From the NCBI RefSeq assembly GCF_009764265.1, contig NZ_RWIR01000052.1:186001-250000 (forward strand): 64,000 nucleotides of DNA. The letters are read 5' to 3'. Shown here piece by piece: positions 9,590 through 18,765 of this stretch (positions are counted from its first letter, which is position 1; every line of letters begins with the position of its first letter). Made by a program: the position numbers and the translations under genes. The DNA is from Pseudomonas sp. PB101 (GTDB taxonomy: Bacteria; Pseudomonadota; Gammaproteobacteria; Pseudomonadales; Pseudomonadaceae). The notes beneath the pieces are model-generated. The model made no database searches, was not told the DNA's origin, and saw nothing but the letters and a program-made list of their open reading frames with translations.

Positions 9590-10690
9590 TCAGGTACCGG
9601 ACTTGATCTTGGTCCAGGCCCGTGTCCGTGCACGTTCGGCATCGCGCGGCAGCGGTTGCAGGGTGTAGAGCGTGCTCATCGCCGTGTCGGTCGGGTACAG
9701 GTTCGGGTTGTTGCGGATCGCCGGGTCGACCAGTTCCGTGGCGTCCTTGTTCGGGTTCGGGTAACCGACGAAGTCACTGACCGGTGCAATCACCTGCGGT
9801 TGCAGCAGGTAGTTGATGAAGGTGTAGGCGTCTTCGGTGTTTTTCGCCCCCTTCGGAATCGCCAGCATGTCGAACCAGATCGGCGCACCTTCCTTCGGTA
9901 AACGCATGTCGACAACCACACCGTTCTTGGCTTCCTTGGCGCGGTTGGCGGCTTGCGAGAAGCTGCCGGAATAACCGACCGCGACGCAGATGTCACCGTT
10001 GGCGATGTCGGCCATGTACTTCGAGGAATGGAAATAGGTCACGTACGGGCGGATCTTCATCAACAACGCTTCAGCCTTGTCGTAGTCCGCAGGCTTCTTG
10101 CTGTTGGGGTCCAGGCCGAGATGTTGCAAGGCCAGCGGCAGGATTTCCGAGGGCGAGTCGAGCAGGGCGACGCCGCACTGCTTGAGCTTGCTGATGTTCT
10201 CTTCCTTGAAGATCAAATCCCAGCTGTCTACCGGCGCATCGGCACCGAGGGCGGCCTTGACCTTGTCCGGGTTGAAGCCGATCAGGATGGTGCCGTACAT
10301 GTAGGGCACGGCGAATTTGTTGCCCGGGTCGTTGGCCTCGATCAGCTTCATCAGCTTGGGATCGAGGTGGTTCCAGTTCGGCAACTTGCTGCGGTCCAGG
10401 GGCTGGAATACGCCAGCTTCGATCTGCTTGGCGAGGAACACGTTGGATGGCACCACGACGTCGTAGCCGGAGTTGCCGGTCAACAACTTGGCCTCCAGCG
10501 CTTCGTTGGTGTCGAAGATGTCGTAGACCAGTTTGGTCTGGGTGTTCTGCGCCTTGAAGTCTTCCAGGGCCTTTGGGGTGATGTAGTCGAACCAGTTGTA
10601 AACGCGCAACGTTCGTTCTTCGGCGTGGGCGGCAACGCTGAGCACCGAGGCGCACAGCGCAGGCACGATAAAACGCTTAAGACTTTTCAT
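9590..10690 (-). CDS. Periplasmic polyamine (putrescine/spermidine-type) ABC transporter substrate-binding protein
   Basis: This 366-aa protein has a Sec signal peptide (MKSLKRFIVPALCASVLSVAAHA) and the PotF/SpuD pattern LRVYNWFDYITP, YDVVVPSNVFL, VPYMYGTILIGFN and GYSGSF. These proteins bind putrescine or spermidine in the periplasm and deliver it to PotGHI/SpuFGH permeases. No permease or ATPase gene is adjacent, so it is an orphan binding protein that must borrow a transporter or act in sensing. It is 15 bases downstream of aphA, and the same pairing exists in P. aeruginosa (PA1409-PA1410, from memory), so acetylated or free polyamines are likely ligands. The ATG at 10690 has GAGGAAG upstream. 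Confidence 0.88.
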   Translation of the reverse strand: MKSLKRFIVPALCASVLSVAAHAEERTLRVYNWFDYITPKALEDFKAQNTQTKLVYDIFDTNEALEAKLLTGNSGYDVVVPSNVFLAKQIEAGVFQPLDRSKLPNWNHLDPKLMKLIEANDPGNKFAVPYMYGTILIGFNPDKVKAALGADAPVDSWDLIFKEENISKLKQCGVALLDSPSEILPLALQHLGLDPNSKKPADYDKAEALLMKIRPYVTYFHSSKYMADIANGDICVAVGYSGSFSQAANRAKEAKNGVVVDMRLPKEGAPIWFDMLAIPKGAKNTEDAYTFINYLLQPQVIAPVSDFVGYPNPNKDATELVDPAIRNNPNLYPTDTAMSTLYTLQPLPRDAERARTRAWTKIKSGT

Positions 10691-10705
10691 GTGTCTACTT
10701 CCTCA

Positions 10706-11734
<1,029 letters not shown>

Positions 11735-11742
11735 TTGTTGTT
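11735..11742 (-). promoter_or_regulatory. Possible Hfq/Crc CA-motif in the aphA translation start
   Basis: On the minus strand AACAACAA lies directly between the GGAG ribosome site and the ATG of aphA. It fits the AAnAAnAA pattern bound by Hfq with Crc in Pseudomonas catabolite repression. The motif is short and the assignment is inferred. Confidence 0.45.
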
Positions 11743-11880
11743 CTCCGCAGGGCTGATTCGGTTGCCTCCAGTGTTGCGGTGCACGGCGAATCGGAGAACG
11801 GCAGGAAAGGCCAAAAGGGGATCGATATGGCCAAAACATCTGACCGAAATTCGCCCCTTGTTAACGCTGAACAGCCCTTT

Positions 11881-11972
11881 GTAGGAGCCGGCTTGCTGGC
11901 GAAAGCGGTATTTCGACCGAAACAGGTGCATCGGATGTACCGGCCTCATCGCTGGCAAGCCAGCTCCCACAA
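11881..11972. repeat. REP pair (BIME) between aphA and the AraC gene
   Basis: GTAGGAGCCGGCTTGCTGGCGA is followed about 50 bases later by a diverged inverted copy (CGCTGGCAAGCCAGCTCCCAC). It sits between the aphA start and the stop of the araC-type gene. Confidence 0.85.
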
Positions 11973-11974
11973 GG

Positions 11975-12973
11975 TTATCCGTGAGGCCGGAATTGGCTGG
12001 GCGCCACTCCACTCCAGCGCACAAACGCATGCCGAAAACTTGCTGTTTCACTGAAACCCAACGCCTCGGCAATCTGATAGATCGGCAGTTGATCTTCGCA
12101 GAGCATTTGCTTGGCCTGCTCGAAGCGCAGTTCGTCGAGCAGCTCCTGGTAGCTGCAGCCCATGTCCTTGAGATGCCGGCGCAAGGTCCGCGCCGAACAA
12201 TTCATCTGCTCGGCCAGGCCCTCCAGCCCTGGCGCGGCATTCAATTGCGCGCTGAGCAACTGCCGGATTCGCCCCAGCCAGGCCTGGCGCCCGGTGAACT
12301 CAAGGTTCTGCTTGCGGCAACGCTCGGCCATGGCTTGATGGGTAATCGCATCAGCGAGCGGCAACGGTTGATCGAGCCAGCGCCTGTCGAAGGCGAAGGC
12401 ATTGTTCGGTGCGCCGAAGTGCAGCGGGCAGTCGAAGTGTTGCGCGTAGCTCGCTTCGTAGTCGGGCGCGGCATGCTCGAAGCGTGCGCCGAGCAAGGGC
12501 AGGGGATGGCCGAGCAGATCGTCACAGGTGACTTTCAGCGACACCAGGCAGAATTCGGCATTGAACACCGCCATGGACGGGCTCTCGCGGTAATCGGCGG
12601 CGGCGAACCAGACCCGCTCGCCATCGTCCTCCAGGCTCAGCTCGAAAAGTGTTCCCAGCAGCGCCGGATAACGCATCGCCAGCCGCAAAGCGTCACCGAA
12701 GGTGGCACTGGTGAGCAGGGCGTAACCGAGCATGCCGTAGCAGGAAACGTGCATCCGCCGGCCCAGCTCCAGGCCGATATCGCGCTTGAGCGCGACGGCG
12801 TTGGCGCAGACCTGCATCTCTTGATTGGTGGTGATGCGCGTGTCGGCGCGGTTCAGATCCGCCGCACTGATGCCGCTGCCGGCCAGCAGTGCTTCGCTGG
12901 ACAAGCCGTCGGCCTTGAAGGCGTTGAGCACCAGAGAAACAGCGTTGAGCGTGGTGAGGTGGGAGTGGAGCAT
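11975..12973 (-). CDS. AraC-family transcriptional regulator (OruR/VirS-like architecture)
   Basis: This 332-aa regulator has an N-terminal ligand-type domain of the kind found in OruR/ArgR-like AraC proteins (residues ~10-200; RRMHVSCYGMLGYALLTSATFGDAL) and a C-terminal double HTH (~235-330; LAEQMNCSARTLRRHLKDMGCSYQELLDELRFEQA ending in LGFSETASFRHAFVRWSGVAPSQFR, quoted in part from the two recognition regions). The ATG at 12973 is preferred over the frame's upstream limit because GGAAATCCTC precedes it and the upstream frame runs into a REP element. It lies next to the aphA operon in the same orientation but is separated from it by REPs. It may respond to polyamine or amino-acid derivatives; the ligand is not shown. 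Confidence 0.85.
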   Translation of the reverse strand: MLHSHLTTLNAVSLVLNAFKADGLSSEALLAGSGISAADLNRADTRITTNQEMQVCANAVALKRDIGLELGRRMHVSCYGMLGYALLTSATFGDALRLAMRYPALLGTLFELSLEDDGERVWFAAADYRESPSMAVFNAEFCLVSLKVTCDDLLGHPLPLLGARFEHAAPDYEASYAQHFDCPLHFGAPNNAFAFDRRWLDQPLPLADAITHQAMAERCRKQNLEFTGRQAWLGRIRQLLSAQLNAAPGLEGLAEQMNCSARTLRRHLKDMGCSYQELLDELRFEQAKQMLCEDQLPIYQIAEALGFSETASFRHAFVRWSGVAPSQFRPHG

Positions 12974-13032
12974 GAGGATTTCCAGCCTTGGGATAGCTGG
13001 AATGCAGCAAGTTATATGCCGGACGAGGGACC

Positions 13033-13122
13033 TGTAGGAGCGGGCTTGCCCGCGATAGCGGTGTGTCATTCACATCAATGTCGGATGTGCAGACGTATTC
13101 GCGGGCAAGCCCGCTCCTACAG
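13033..13122. repeat. REP pair (BIME), GCGGGCTTGCCCGCG variant
   Basis: Inverted copies of TGTAGGAGCGGGCTTGCCCG flank about 45 bases, between the araC-type start and the ansA stop. The stem variant differs from the neighbouring GCCGGCTTGCTGGC type. Confidence 0.88.
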
Positions 13123-13135
13123 GGGGTGTGTGTTG

Positions 13136-14140
13136 TCAGCTCAATTCGCCACACAGGTCGAGCTCGATCAGACGTCGAACCTCGGAGGTTTCAAGCCCCG
13201 CACCCAGCAACCCATGCAACTTGCCGAACGCCGCCTCGCGGGTCATGCCGCCTCCGGACAACACGCCCACACTGCGCAAGCGACTGCCGGCTTCGTAAAC
13301 GTCCAGTTCAACCCCGCCTTCATGGCATTGCGTGACTGCCACCACCACCACACCCTTGTCCCGCGCACGGCCAAGGCTGGCGAGAAAATCGGGGTTATCG
13401 CTCGGGCCGGTGCCACTGCCATAACACTCCAGCACCAGACCCTGAATGCCGCTGTCGAGCAGGCCATCAACGATTGCGGCACTGATACCTGGAAACAGCG
13501 GCAGCACCGCGACATTCGCCAATTGTCTAGGTTGGTTGTAATTCAGTTGCGTTGGCGTCGAAGTCGCCTTCACGCCACCGCCCTGACGCTCCAGGCGCTT
13601 GAACGGATGCCGACCGAAGCTGCGCACCTTCGCGCAACGGGTGGGGTCCAGCAGTTCGCCGTGGAAGTACAAATGCACACCCGGTGCCAGTCCTTGGCCC
13701 AGGGCAACCAGTGCACCGCCAAGGTTTTCCCAGGCATCGCTGTCGGTCACGCCGGCCGGCAGCATCGAACCGGTAAAACACACGCGGGCATGCAGCCCCA
13801 ACAGTTGAAAACTCATGGCCGCCGCGCTGTAGGCCAGGGTGTCGGTGCCGTGCAGGATCAGCACGCTGTCGCAGCCCTGAACATCCACCGCGTCGACCAC
13901 CGCTTCGCGCAGTTGCTGCCAATACGTCGGGGTCATGTTGGCGCTGTCGATCAGCGGCGACATCTCGCGGAAGCGCCACTGCGGCACCACCAGCTCAGGC
14001 TGGCTGTTCAGGTATTCGCGCATCCGCGCTTCGAAACCGGATGCCGGGGCCAGGCCATTGGCGCTGGCCTGCATGCCGATGGTGCCGCCGGTGTAGAGCA
14101 CCATGACGTGCTGGGCGGCAGGGTAGGTCGGGGCATTCAT
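13136..14140 (-). CDS. ansA: L-asparaginase, type I (cytoplasmic)
   Basis: This 334-aa enzyme hydrolyses asparagine to aspartate and ammonia. Catalytic threonines are visible in the N-terminal YTGGTIGM and in the HGTDT block (LILHGTDTLAYSA). There is no signal peptide, which fits the cytoplasmic type I enzyme rather than the periplasmic type II. It lies downstream of the AGCS symporter gene in the same orientation and one gene from aspartase, so asparagine can be converted stepwise to fumarate. The ATG at 14140 is preceded by GGAGAACC. A similar ansA-symporter pairing is recalled from P. aeruginosa (PA2252-PA2253). Confidence 0.92.
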   Translation of the reverse strand: MNAPTYPAAQHVMVLYTGGTIGMQASANGLAPASGFEARMREYLNSQPELVVPQWRFREMSPLIDSANMTPTYWQQLREAVVDAVDVQGCDSVLILHGTDTLAYSAAAMSFQLLGLHARVCFTGSMLPAGVTDSDAWENLGGALVALGQGLAPGVHLYFHGELLDPTRCAKVRSFGRHPFKRLERQGGGVKATSTPTQLNYNQPRQLANVAVLPLFPGISAAIVDGLLDSGIQGLVLECYGSGTGPSDNPDFLASLGRARDKGVVVVAVTQCHEGGVELDVYEAGSRLRSVGVLSGGGMTREAAFGKLHGLLGAGLETSEVRRLIELDLCGELS

Positions 14141-14207
14141 GGGCGGTTCTCCAAAAAACTATGACGGCTTGTGTCCGAGCATGACGCCGGTTGCAAGTTG
14201 TGTCACG

Positions 14208-14235
14208 CCGGGCGCAGGGGATGCGCCCGGTTTTT
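14208..14235 (+). terminator. Terminator-like hairpin facing right between ansA and the AGCS gene
   Basis: CCGGGCGCA-GGGGA-TGCGCCCGG is followed by TTTTT on the plus strand, the canonical layout for stopping rightward transcription. Both flanking genes are on the minus strand, where the hairpin has the run of A before it and no T after it. It may stop antisense transcription into the symporter gene, or act only as an intercistronic hairpin. Confidence 0.5.
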
Positions 14236-14240
14236 ACCGC

Positions 14241-15692
14241 TCAGCGTTGCGCTGCGGTCACGCCTGCCGGGGCAGCTTCAGCCTTGGCGGCTGGTGCTGG
14301 CGGGTTCGCCGGCCAGGCTTTCAGGTCCAGATCCAGATCCGGGAATTTGCTCGAATCGAATACCGGTGTGGTGATGCCAGCGGCGCGCTGGTCATCGTAG
14401 TCACGCAGGATGCGCATGCCGACCTTGAACAGCAGGAACAGCGCGATCAGGTTGACGAACGCAAGCATGGTCATGGTGATGTCGGCAAAGGCGAACACGG
14501 TGCCGAGGTTTTCGATGGCGCCCCAGAAAATCAGCACCAGTACCAGGGCGCGATAGCCCATCAACGCCTTGCGGTTTTCACCGATCAAAAAGCGCAGGTT
14601 GTTCTCGCCCAGGTAGTAGTTGTAGAGGATCGAGGTGAACACGAACAACGCCAGGGCCACGGAGATGAACATCCGGCCCCAGTCACCGACCACGGCGGCC
14701 AGCGAGTTCTGGGTCAGGGCAATGCCGTCGCCTTCGAAGCCCGGGGTGTAGAAGCCGGAGAGCAGGATCAGCAGCGCGGTGCAGGTGCAGATCACGAAGG
14801 TGTCGAGGAACACGCTGAACGCCTGCACCACACCTTGTGCCACCGGGTGCTCGACCGACGCTACGGCCGCCACGTTCGGCGCACTGCCCAGGCCGGCTTC
14901 GTTGGCGAACACGCCACGCTTCACGCCCATGACGATGGCGCTGCCGATCAGGCCGCCGAAGGCCTGGTCCAGACCGAAGGCGCTCTTGACGATGGTCATC
15001 AGCATGCCCGGCACATGGTCGAACTGCAGCACGATCACGTAGAGGGTCACGCCGATGTACACCAGGGTTTTCACCGGTACCAACAGGTCGGCGACCTTGG
15101 CGATGCGCTTGATCCCGCCGATGAACACCAGGCCCAGCAACACGGCCAGGCCGATGCCGGTGTAGGTGGTGTCGAGGCCAAACGCGTTGTTCAGCGAGTG
15201 CGTCACGGCGTGGGCTTGCAGGCCGTTGAAGGCGAAGCCGAACGTCACCAGCAACAGGAACGCCATCAGCATGCCCAACCAGCGTTTTTGCAGGCCGTGC
15301 TGGATGTAATAGGACGGACCGCCACGGAATTGGCCTTCGGAATCGCAGCGCTTGTAGAGCTGGCCGAGGGAGCATTCGAAGAAGCTGCTGGACATGCCGA
15401 CCAGCGCGGTCACCCACATCCAGAACACAGCCCCGGGCCCGCCGAGGGTCACGGCGATGCCGACCCCGGCAATGTTGCCCGCGCCGACGCGGCCGGCAAG
15501 GCTTAGCATCAGGGCCTGGAACGAGCTGAGTTGCCCGGCGCTGCTCTTGAGGCTGTCGCGGAACACCGCGAACATGTGGAAGAAGTGACGCAATTGAACG
15601 AAACGCGAGCGGATCGTGAAGTAGCTACCGAGCCCGACAATGAGCACGATCAGTACTTTCCCTGAGAGGAAGTCGTTGATGACTTCGAGCAT
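14241..15692 (-). CDS. Alanine/glycine:cation symporter family (AGCS) transporter
   Basis: This 483-aa integral membrane protein of the AGCS family (DagA/AlsT type) imports a small neutral amino acid with Na+ or H+. Family hallmarks are GRVGAGNIAGVGIAVTLGGPGAVFWMW, GGPSYYIQ, GVFANEAGLGSAPNVAA and about ten hydrophobic segments (the first quoted motif spans residues ~67-93). The C-terminus after the last segment is an Ala/Pro-rich tail. Position between ansA and aspA suggests it feeds the asparagine-aspartate pathway, although AGCS members are best known for alanine and glycine. GAGGAATAATCC precedes the ATG at 15692. Confidence 0.88.
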   Translation of the reverse strand: MLEVINDFLSGKVLIVLIVGLGSYFTIRSRFVQLRHFFHMFAVFRDSLKSSAGQLSSFQALMLSLAGRVGAGNIAGVGIAVTLGGPGAVFWMWVTALVGMSSSFFECSLGQLYKRCDSEGQFRGGPSYYIQHGLQKRWLGMLMAFLLLVTFGFAFNGLQAHAVTHSLNNAFGLDTTYTGIGLAVLLGLVFIGGIKRIAKVADLLVPVKTLVYIGVTLYVIVLQFDHVPGMLMTIVKSAFGLDQAFGGLIGSAIVMGVKRGVFANEAGLGSAPNVAAVASVEHPVAQGVVQAFSVFLDTFVICTCTALLILLSGFYTPGFEGDGIALTQNSLAAVVGDWGRMFISVALALFVFTSILYNYYLGENNLRFLIGENRKALMGYRALVLVLIFWGAIENLGTVFAFADITMTMLAFVNLIALFLLFKVGMRILRDYDDQRAAGITTPVFDSSKFPDLDLDLKAWPANPPAPAAKAEAAPAGVTAAQR

Positions 15693-15959
15693 GGATTATT
15701 CCTCGCTGTTTTTTGTGTAGGCAACAATGCTGGCCGGACAGACACATCGAGTTACACCCCTTGGCGCACGGCACAATGGGCGGTTCGAAGTTCGTCCCGG
15801 TTTCATATCGCGGGTTTGTTATTAGTTCGGGTTTCGCATGGGTTGTGGCCTCGCTACCGACGACCGCTCATGCGAAGAGGGGCGGCACTATACCCATGAC
15901 AGTGCCGTCCGTCTGCACACTTGTGGTGCAAGCGCCGATTCTATCGACGCCAGTCTCTT

Positions 15960-16047
15960 GTAGGAGCCGGCTTGCTGGCGATGCAGGCGCCGCGGTTTCG
16001 CAGGAAAACCGAGTTATCGTTTATCGCCAGCAAGCCGGCTCCTACAG
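15960..16047. repeat. REP pair (BIME) between AGCS gene and aspA
   Basis: TGTAGGAGCCGGCTTGCTGG and its inverted copy flank a ~45-base spacer in the gap between the AGCS start and the aspA terminator. Confidence 0.9.
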
Positions 16048-16071
16048 ATTCTGTGTTGTCGAAAAACAGTT

Positions 16072-16105
16072 AAAAAAAAGGGCCTGGAGAATGATCTCCA
16101 AGCCC
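16072..16105 (-). terminator. Rho-independent terminator of aspA
   Basis: On the minus strand GGGCTTGGAG-ATCATT-CTCCAGGCCC (one G-U pair) is followed by eight T, 64 bases after the aspA stop. Confidence 0.88.
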
Positions 16106-16168
16106 TCAAAAGGTGAGAGGTGTCTAGTCCCTCGACCTGGTGAGCGGTGCTACAGGTAACGCGTCGGG

Positions 16169-17593
16169 TCAGGCCTTCAGAGGCACCAGACGCGGAGCAA
16201 TCATGTTTTCCGGGCGCAGGATGTCGGCGAGCATGGCTTCGTCGAGCAGACCTTCTTCGCGCACCAGTTCCAGCACGCCGCGGCCACTTTCAAGAGCGAG
16301 GCCGGCAATGCGGGTGGCATTTTTGTAGCCGATGTACGGGTTCAGCGCGGTGACCAGGCCGATCGAGTGCTCGACCAGTTCACGGCAGCGTGCTTCGTTG
16401 GCGGTAATGCCGACGATGCAGTGCTCGCGCAGCATGTCCATGGCGCGTTGCAGCAGGCGGATCGAGTCGAAGATCTTGAAGGCGATCAGCGGCTCCATCA
16501 CGTTCAGTTGCAGCTGGCCGCCTTCGGCTGCCATGGTCAGCGCCAGGTCGTTACCGATGACCTGGAAGGCCACCTGGTTAACGGCTTCCGGGATAACCGG
16601 GTTGACCTTGCCAGGCATGATCGAGCTGCCAGGCTGACGTGCCGGCAGGTTGATCTCGTTGATGCCGGTGCGTGGACCGCTGGACAGCAGGCGCAGGTCG
16701 TTGCAGATCTTCGACAGCTTGACCGCGGTGCGCTTGAGCATGCCGGAGAACAGCACGAAGGCGCCCATGTCGGATGTGGCTTCGATCAGGTCGGCCGCCG
16801 GAACCAGCGGTTGACCGCTGATCAGCGCCAGGCGCTGTACAGCCAGGGCCTGATAGCGCGGGTCGGCGTTGATGCCGGTGCCGATCGCGGTGCCGCCCAG
16901 GTTCACTTCAGTCAGCAGTTCCGGGGCCAGCGTCTTCAGACGGGCCAGGTCTTCGCCCATGGTGGTGGCGAAAGCGCGGAATTCCTGACCCAGGGTCATC
17001 GGCACGGCGTCTTGCAACTGGGTACGACCCATCTTCAGGACGTGGTTGAATTCCTGGCCCTTGGCCGCGAACGCCTGAATCAGGCTGTCGAGGCTGGCGA
17101 GCAGGGCGTCGTGACCGAGCAGCAGGCCCAGACGGATCGCCGTCGGGTAGGCGTCGTTGGTCGACTGCGCCATGTTCACGTCGTCGTTCGGGTGCAGGTA
17201 CTGGTATTCGCCTTTCTGGTGACCCATGGCCTCCAGTGCGATGTTGGCGATGACTTCGTTGGCATTCATGTTGGTCGAAGTGCCAGCGCCGCCTTGAATC
17301 ATGTCCACCACGAACTCTTCGTGGAAGTCGCCGCGGATCAGACGTGCACAGGCTTCGCTGATGGCAGCGTGCTTGGCTTCGCTCAGGTGACCCAGCTCAC
17401 GGTTGGCGTCAGCAGCGGCCTGTTTAACCATGGCCAGGCCGACAACCAGTTTCGGGTAGTGCGAAATCGGAACGCCCGAAAGGCGGAAGTTGTTCACCGC
17501 TCGCAGGGTCTGGATGCCGTAATACGCTTGAGCCGGTACTTCGAGGGCGCCAAGCAGGTCGTTTTCTGTGCGGAATGATGCAGCGGAGGACAT
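16169..17593 (-). CDS. aspA: Aspartate ammonia-lyase (aspartase)
   Basis: The protein (474 aa from the chosen start) belongs to the fumarase/aspartase superfamily and deaminates aspartate to fumarate. The family signature GSSIMPGKVNP is present, as are GGAGTSTNMNANE and the TELNLGGTAIGTG-like segment (EVNLGGTAIGTGIN). The frame opens at an ATG at 17605; I prefer the ATG at 17593 (MSSAASF), which matches the start recalled for P. aeruginosa AspA, but the ribosome site is poor for both. The gene is monocistronic with its own terminator, and is divergent from a LysR-type regulator across a 180-base gap holding a dyad. Confidence 0.94.
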   Translation of the reverse strand: MSSAASFRTENDLLGALEVPAQAYYGIQTLRAVNNFRLSGVPISHYPKLVVGLAMVKQAAADANRELGHLSEAKHAAISEACARLIRGDFHEEFVVDMIQGGAGTSTNMNANEVIANIALEAMGHQKGEYQYLHPNDDVNMAQSTNDAYPTAIRLGLLLGHDALLASLDSLIQAFAAKGQEFNHVLKMGRTQLQDAVPMTLGQEFRAFATTMGEDLARLKTLAPELLTEVNLGGTAIGTGINADPRYQALAVQRLALISGQPLVPAADLIEATSDMGAFVLFSGMLKRTAVKLSKICNDLRLLSSGPRTGINEINLPARQPGSSIMPGKVNPVIPEAVNQVAFQVIGNDLALTMAAEGGQLQLNVMEPLIAFKIFDSIRLLQRAMDMLREHCIVGITANEARCRELVEHSIGLVTALNPYIGYKNATRIAGLALESGRGVLELVREEGLLDEAMLADILRPENMIAPRLVPLKA

Positions 17594-17689
17594 GATGGAA
17601 ATCATCTCAATATGGACCCGGTCTGTGCCGGAACGCTGTGAATGCTAGGCTTGTGCGAATTTTTGGGCCAATGCTGTTAAACACTAGGC

Positions 17690-17706
17690 TATGCACATTC
17701 GGCATA
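17690..17706. promoter_or_regulatory. Candidate LysR-type operator between aspA and the regulator
   Basis: TATGC-ACATTCG-GCATA is a perfect 5-bp interrupted dyad of the T-N11-A style, in the divergent gap. CATAAT (17703-17708) overlaps its right arm and could be the regulator's -10. CTAGGCT occurs at 17645 and again at 17684, 39 bases apart. Confidence 0.5.
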
Positions 17707-17773
17707 ATGCTCGTGTGACGCCGGCTTGACGGCGAGCGTGTGACCTAAATTGGTGCGTGTCCGGGAGGACGTG

Positions 17774-18685
17774 ATGAATCTGGAAAGCAAATGGCTGGAG
17801 GACTTCAGTGCCCTGGCCGCCACCCGCAGTTTCTCCCAGGCGGCCGAACGGCGCTTCGTGACCCAACCGGCGTTCAGTCGACGAATCCGCAGCCTGGAAG
17901 CGGCGCTGGGGCTGACGCTGGTCAATCGTTCTCGCACGCCGGTGGAACTGACAGCGGCAGGGCAATTGTTTCTGGTCACCGCCCGTACCGTGGTCGAGCA
18001 GCTCGGCGAAGTGTTGCGCCATCTGCATCACCTGGAAGGCGGGCAGGGCGAAGTGATGCAGGTCGCTGCCGCGCATTCCCTGGCGCTGGGCTTCTTTCCA
18101 CGCTGGATCGCGCAGTTGCGCAACGAAGGCCTGAACATCGCCACGCGGCTGGTGGCGACCAACGTGGGGGACGCCGTGCATGCTTTGCGCGAAGGTGGCT
18201 GCGATCTGATGCTCGCTTTCTACGACCCGGACGCGGCGATGCAGATGGACCCGGAAATCTTCCCGTCGCTGCACTTGGGCCACACCGAAATGCTCCCGGT
18301 GTGTGCCGCCGACGCCGATGGAAAACCGCTGTTCGATCTGGAAGGCGAAGGCAGCGTGCCGCTACTGGCATACAGTGCCGGGGCCTTTCTCGGCCGTTCG
18401 GTGAACTTGCTGTTGCGCCAACGGGCCTTGCGCTTCACCACCATCTACGAAACCGCCATGGCCGACAGCCTGAAAAGCATGGCCCTGGAGGGCTTGGGCA
18501 TCGCCTGGGTGCCGCAACTGAGTGTGCGCGCCGAATTGGCGCGGGGTGAGCTGGTGGTCTGCGGCGGGCCGCAATGGCATGTGCCGCTGGAGATCCGTTT
18601 GTATCGCTGCGCGCTGGTGCGCAAAGCGAATGTGCGGTTGTTGTGGCGCAAACTCGAGGGTGGCGCAGCGGGTACTACTGTTTGA
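17774..18685 (+). CDS. LysR-family transcriptional regulator (HypT/YjiE-like)
   Basis: This 303-aa protein has an N-terminal LysR winged HTH (residues ~5-65; FSALAATRSFSQAAERR then TQPAFSRRIRSLEAALG) and a periplasmic-binding-like effector domain. The N-terminal wording (MNLESKWLEDF, QPAFSRRIR) resembles HypT of E. coli, the hypochlorite-responsive regulator, but the diagnostic residues were not checked. The ATG at 17774 is chosen over the GTG at 17750 because GGGAGGAC stands just before it. It is divergent from aspA and probably controls it, as in the matching P. aeruginosa arrangement. Confidence 0.88.
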   Translation: MNLESKWLEDFSALAATRSFSQAAERRFVTQPAFSRRIRSLEAALGLTLVNRSRTPVELTAAGQLFLVTARTVVEQLGEVLRHLHHLEGGQGEVMQVAAAHSLALGFFPRWIAQLRNEGLNIATRLVATNVGDAVHALREGGCDLMLAFYDPDAAMQMDPEIFPSLHLGHTEMLPVCAADADGKPLFDLEGEGSVPLLAYSAGAFLGRSVNLLLRQRALRFTTIYETAMADSLKSMALEGLGIAWVPQLSVRAELARGELVVCGGPQWHVPLEIRLYRCALVRKANVRLLWRKLEGGAAGTTV

Positions 18686-18693
18686 GTACCGAG

Positions 18694-18723
18694 AACTCAT
18701 GGCCACTTCTGTGGCCATGAGTT
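18694..18723. terminator. Perfect 13-bp stem-loop after the lysR gene
   Basis: AACTCATGGCCAC-TTCT-GTGGCCATGAGTT lies nine bases after the lysR stop. No T-run follows, so it may be a weak or bidirectional terminator. The base composition turns AT-rich right after it, making it a plausible left border of the foreign patch. Confidence 0.45.
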
Positions 18724-18765
18724 GCAGCAGTCGTTCATTCAGCGTAATGCGATACTGATTTGAAC

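Noticed and set aside
9433..9642. N-terminal extension of giant paralogue 2
   Set aside because: The extra 70 residues run through the operon terminator and promoter region; the ATG at 9432 has a good ribosome site and matches the paralogue.
11981..14164. 727-aa open frame on the plus strand
   Set aside because: It runs antisense through the AraC gene and ansA and across a REP pair, which a real gene would be unlikely to do.
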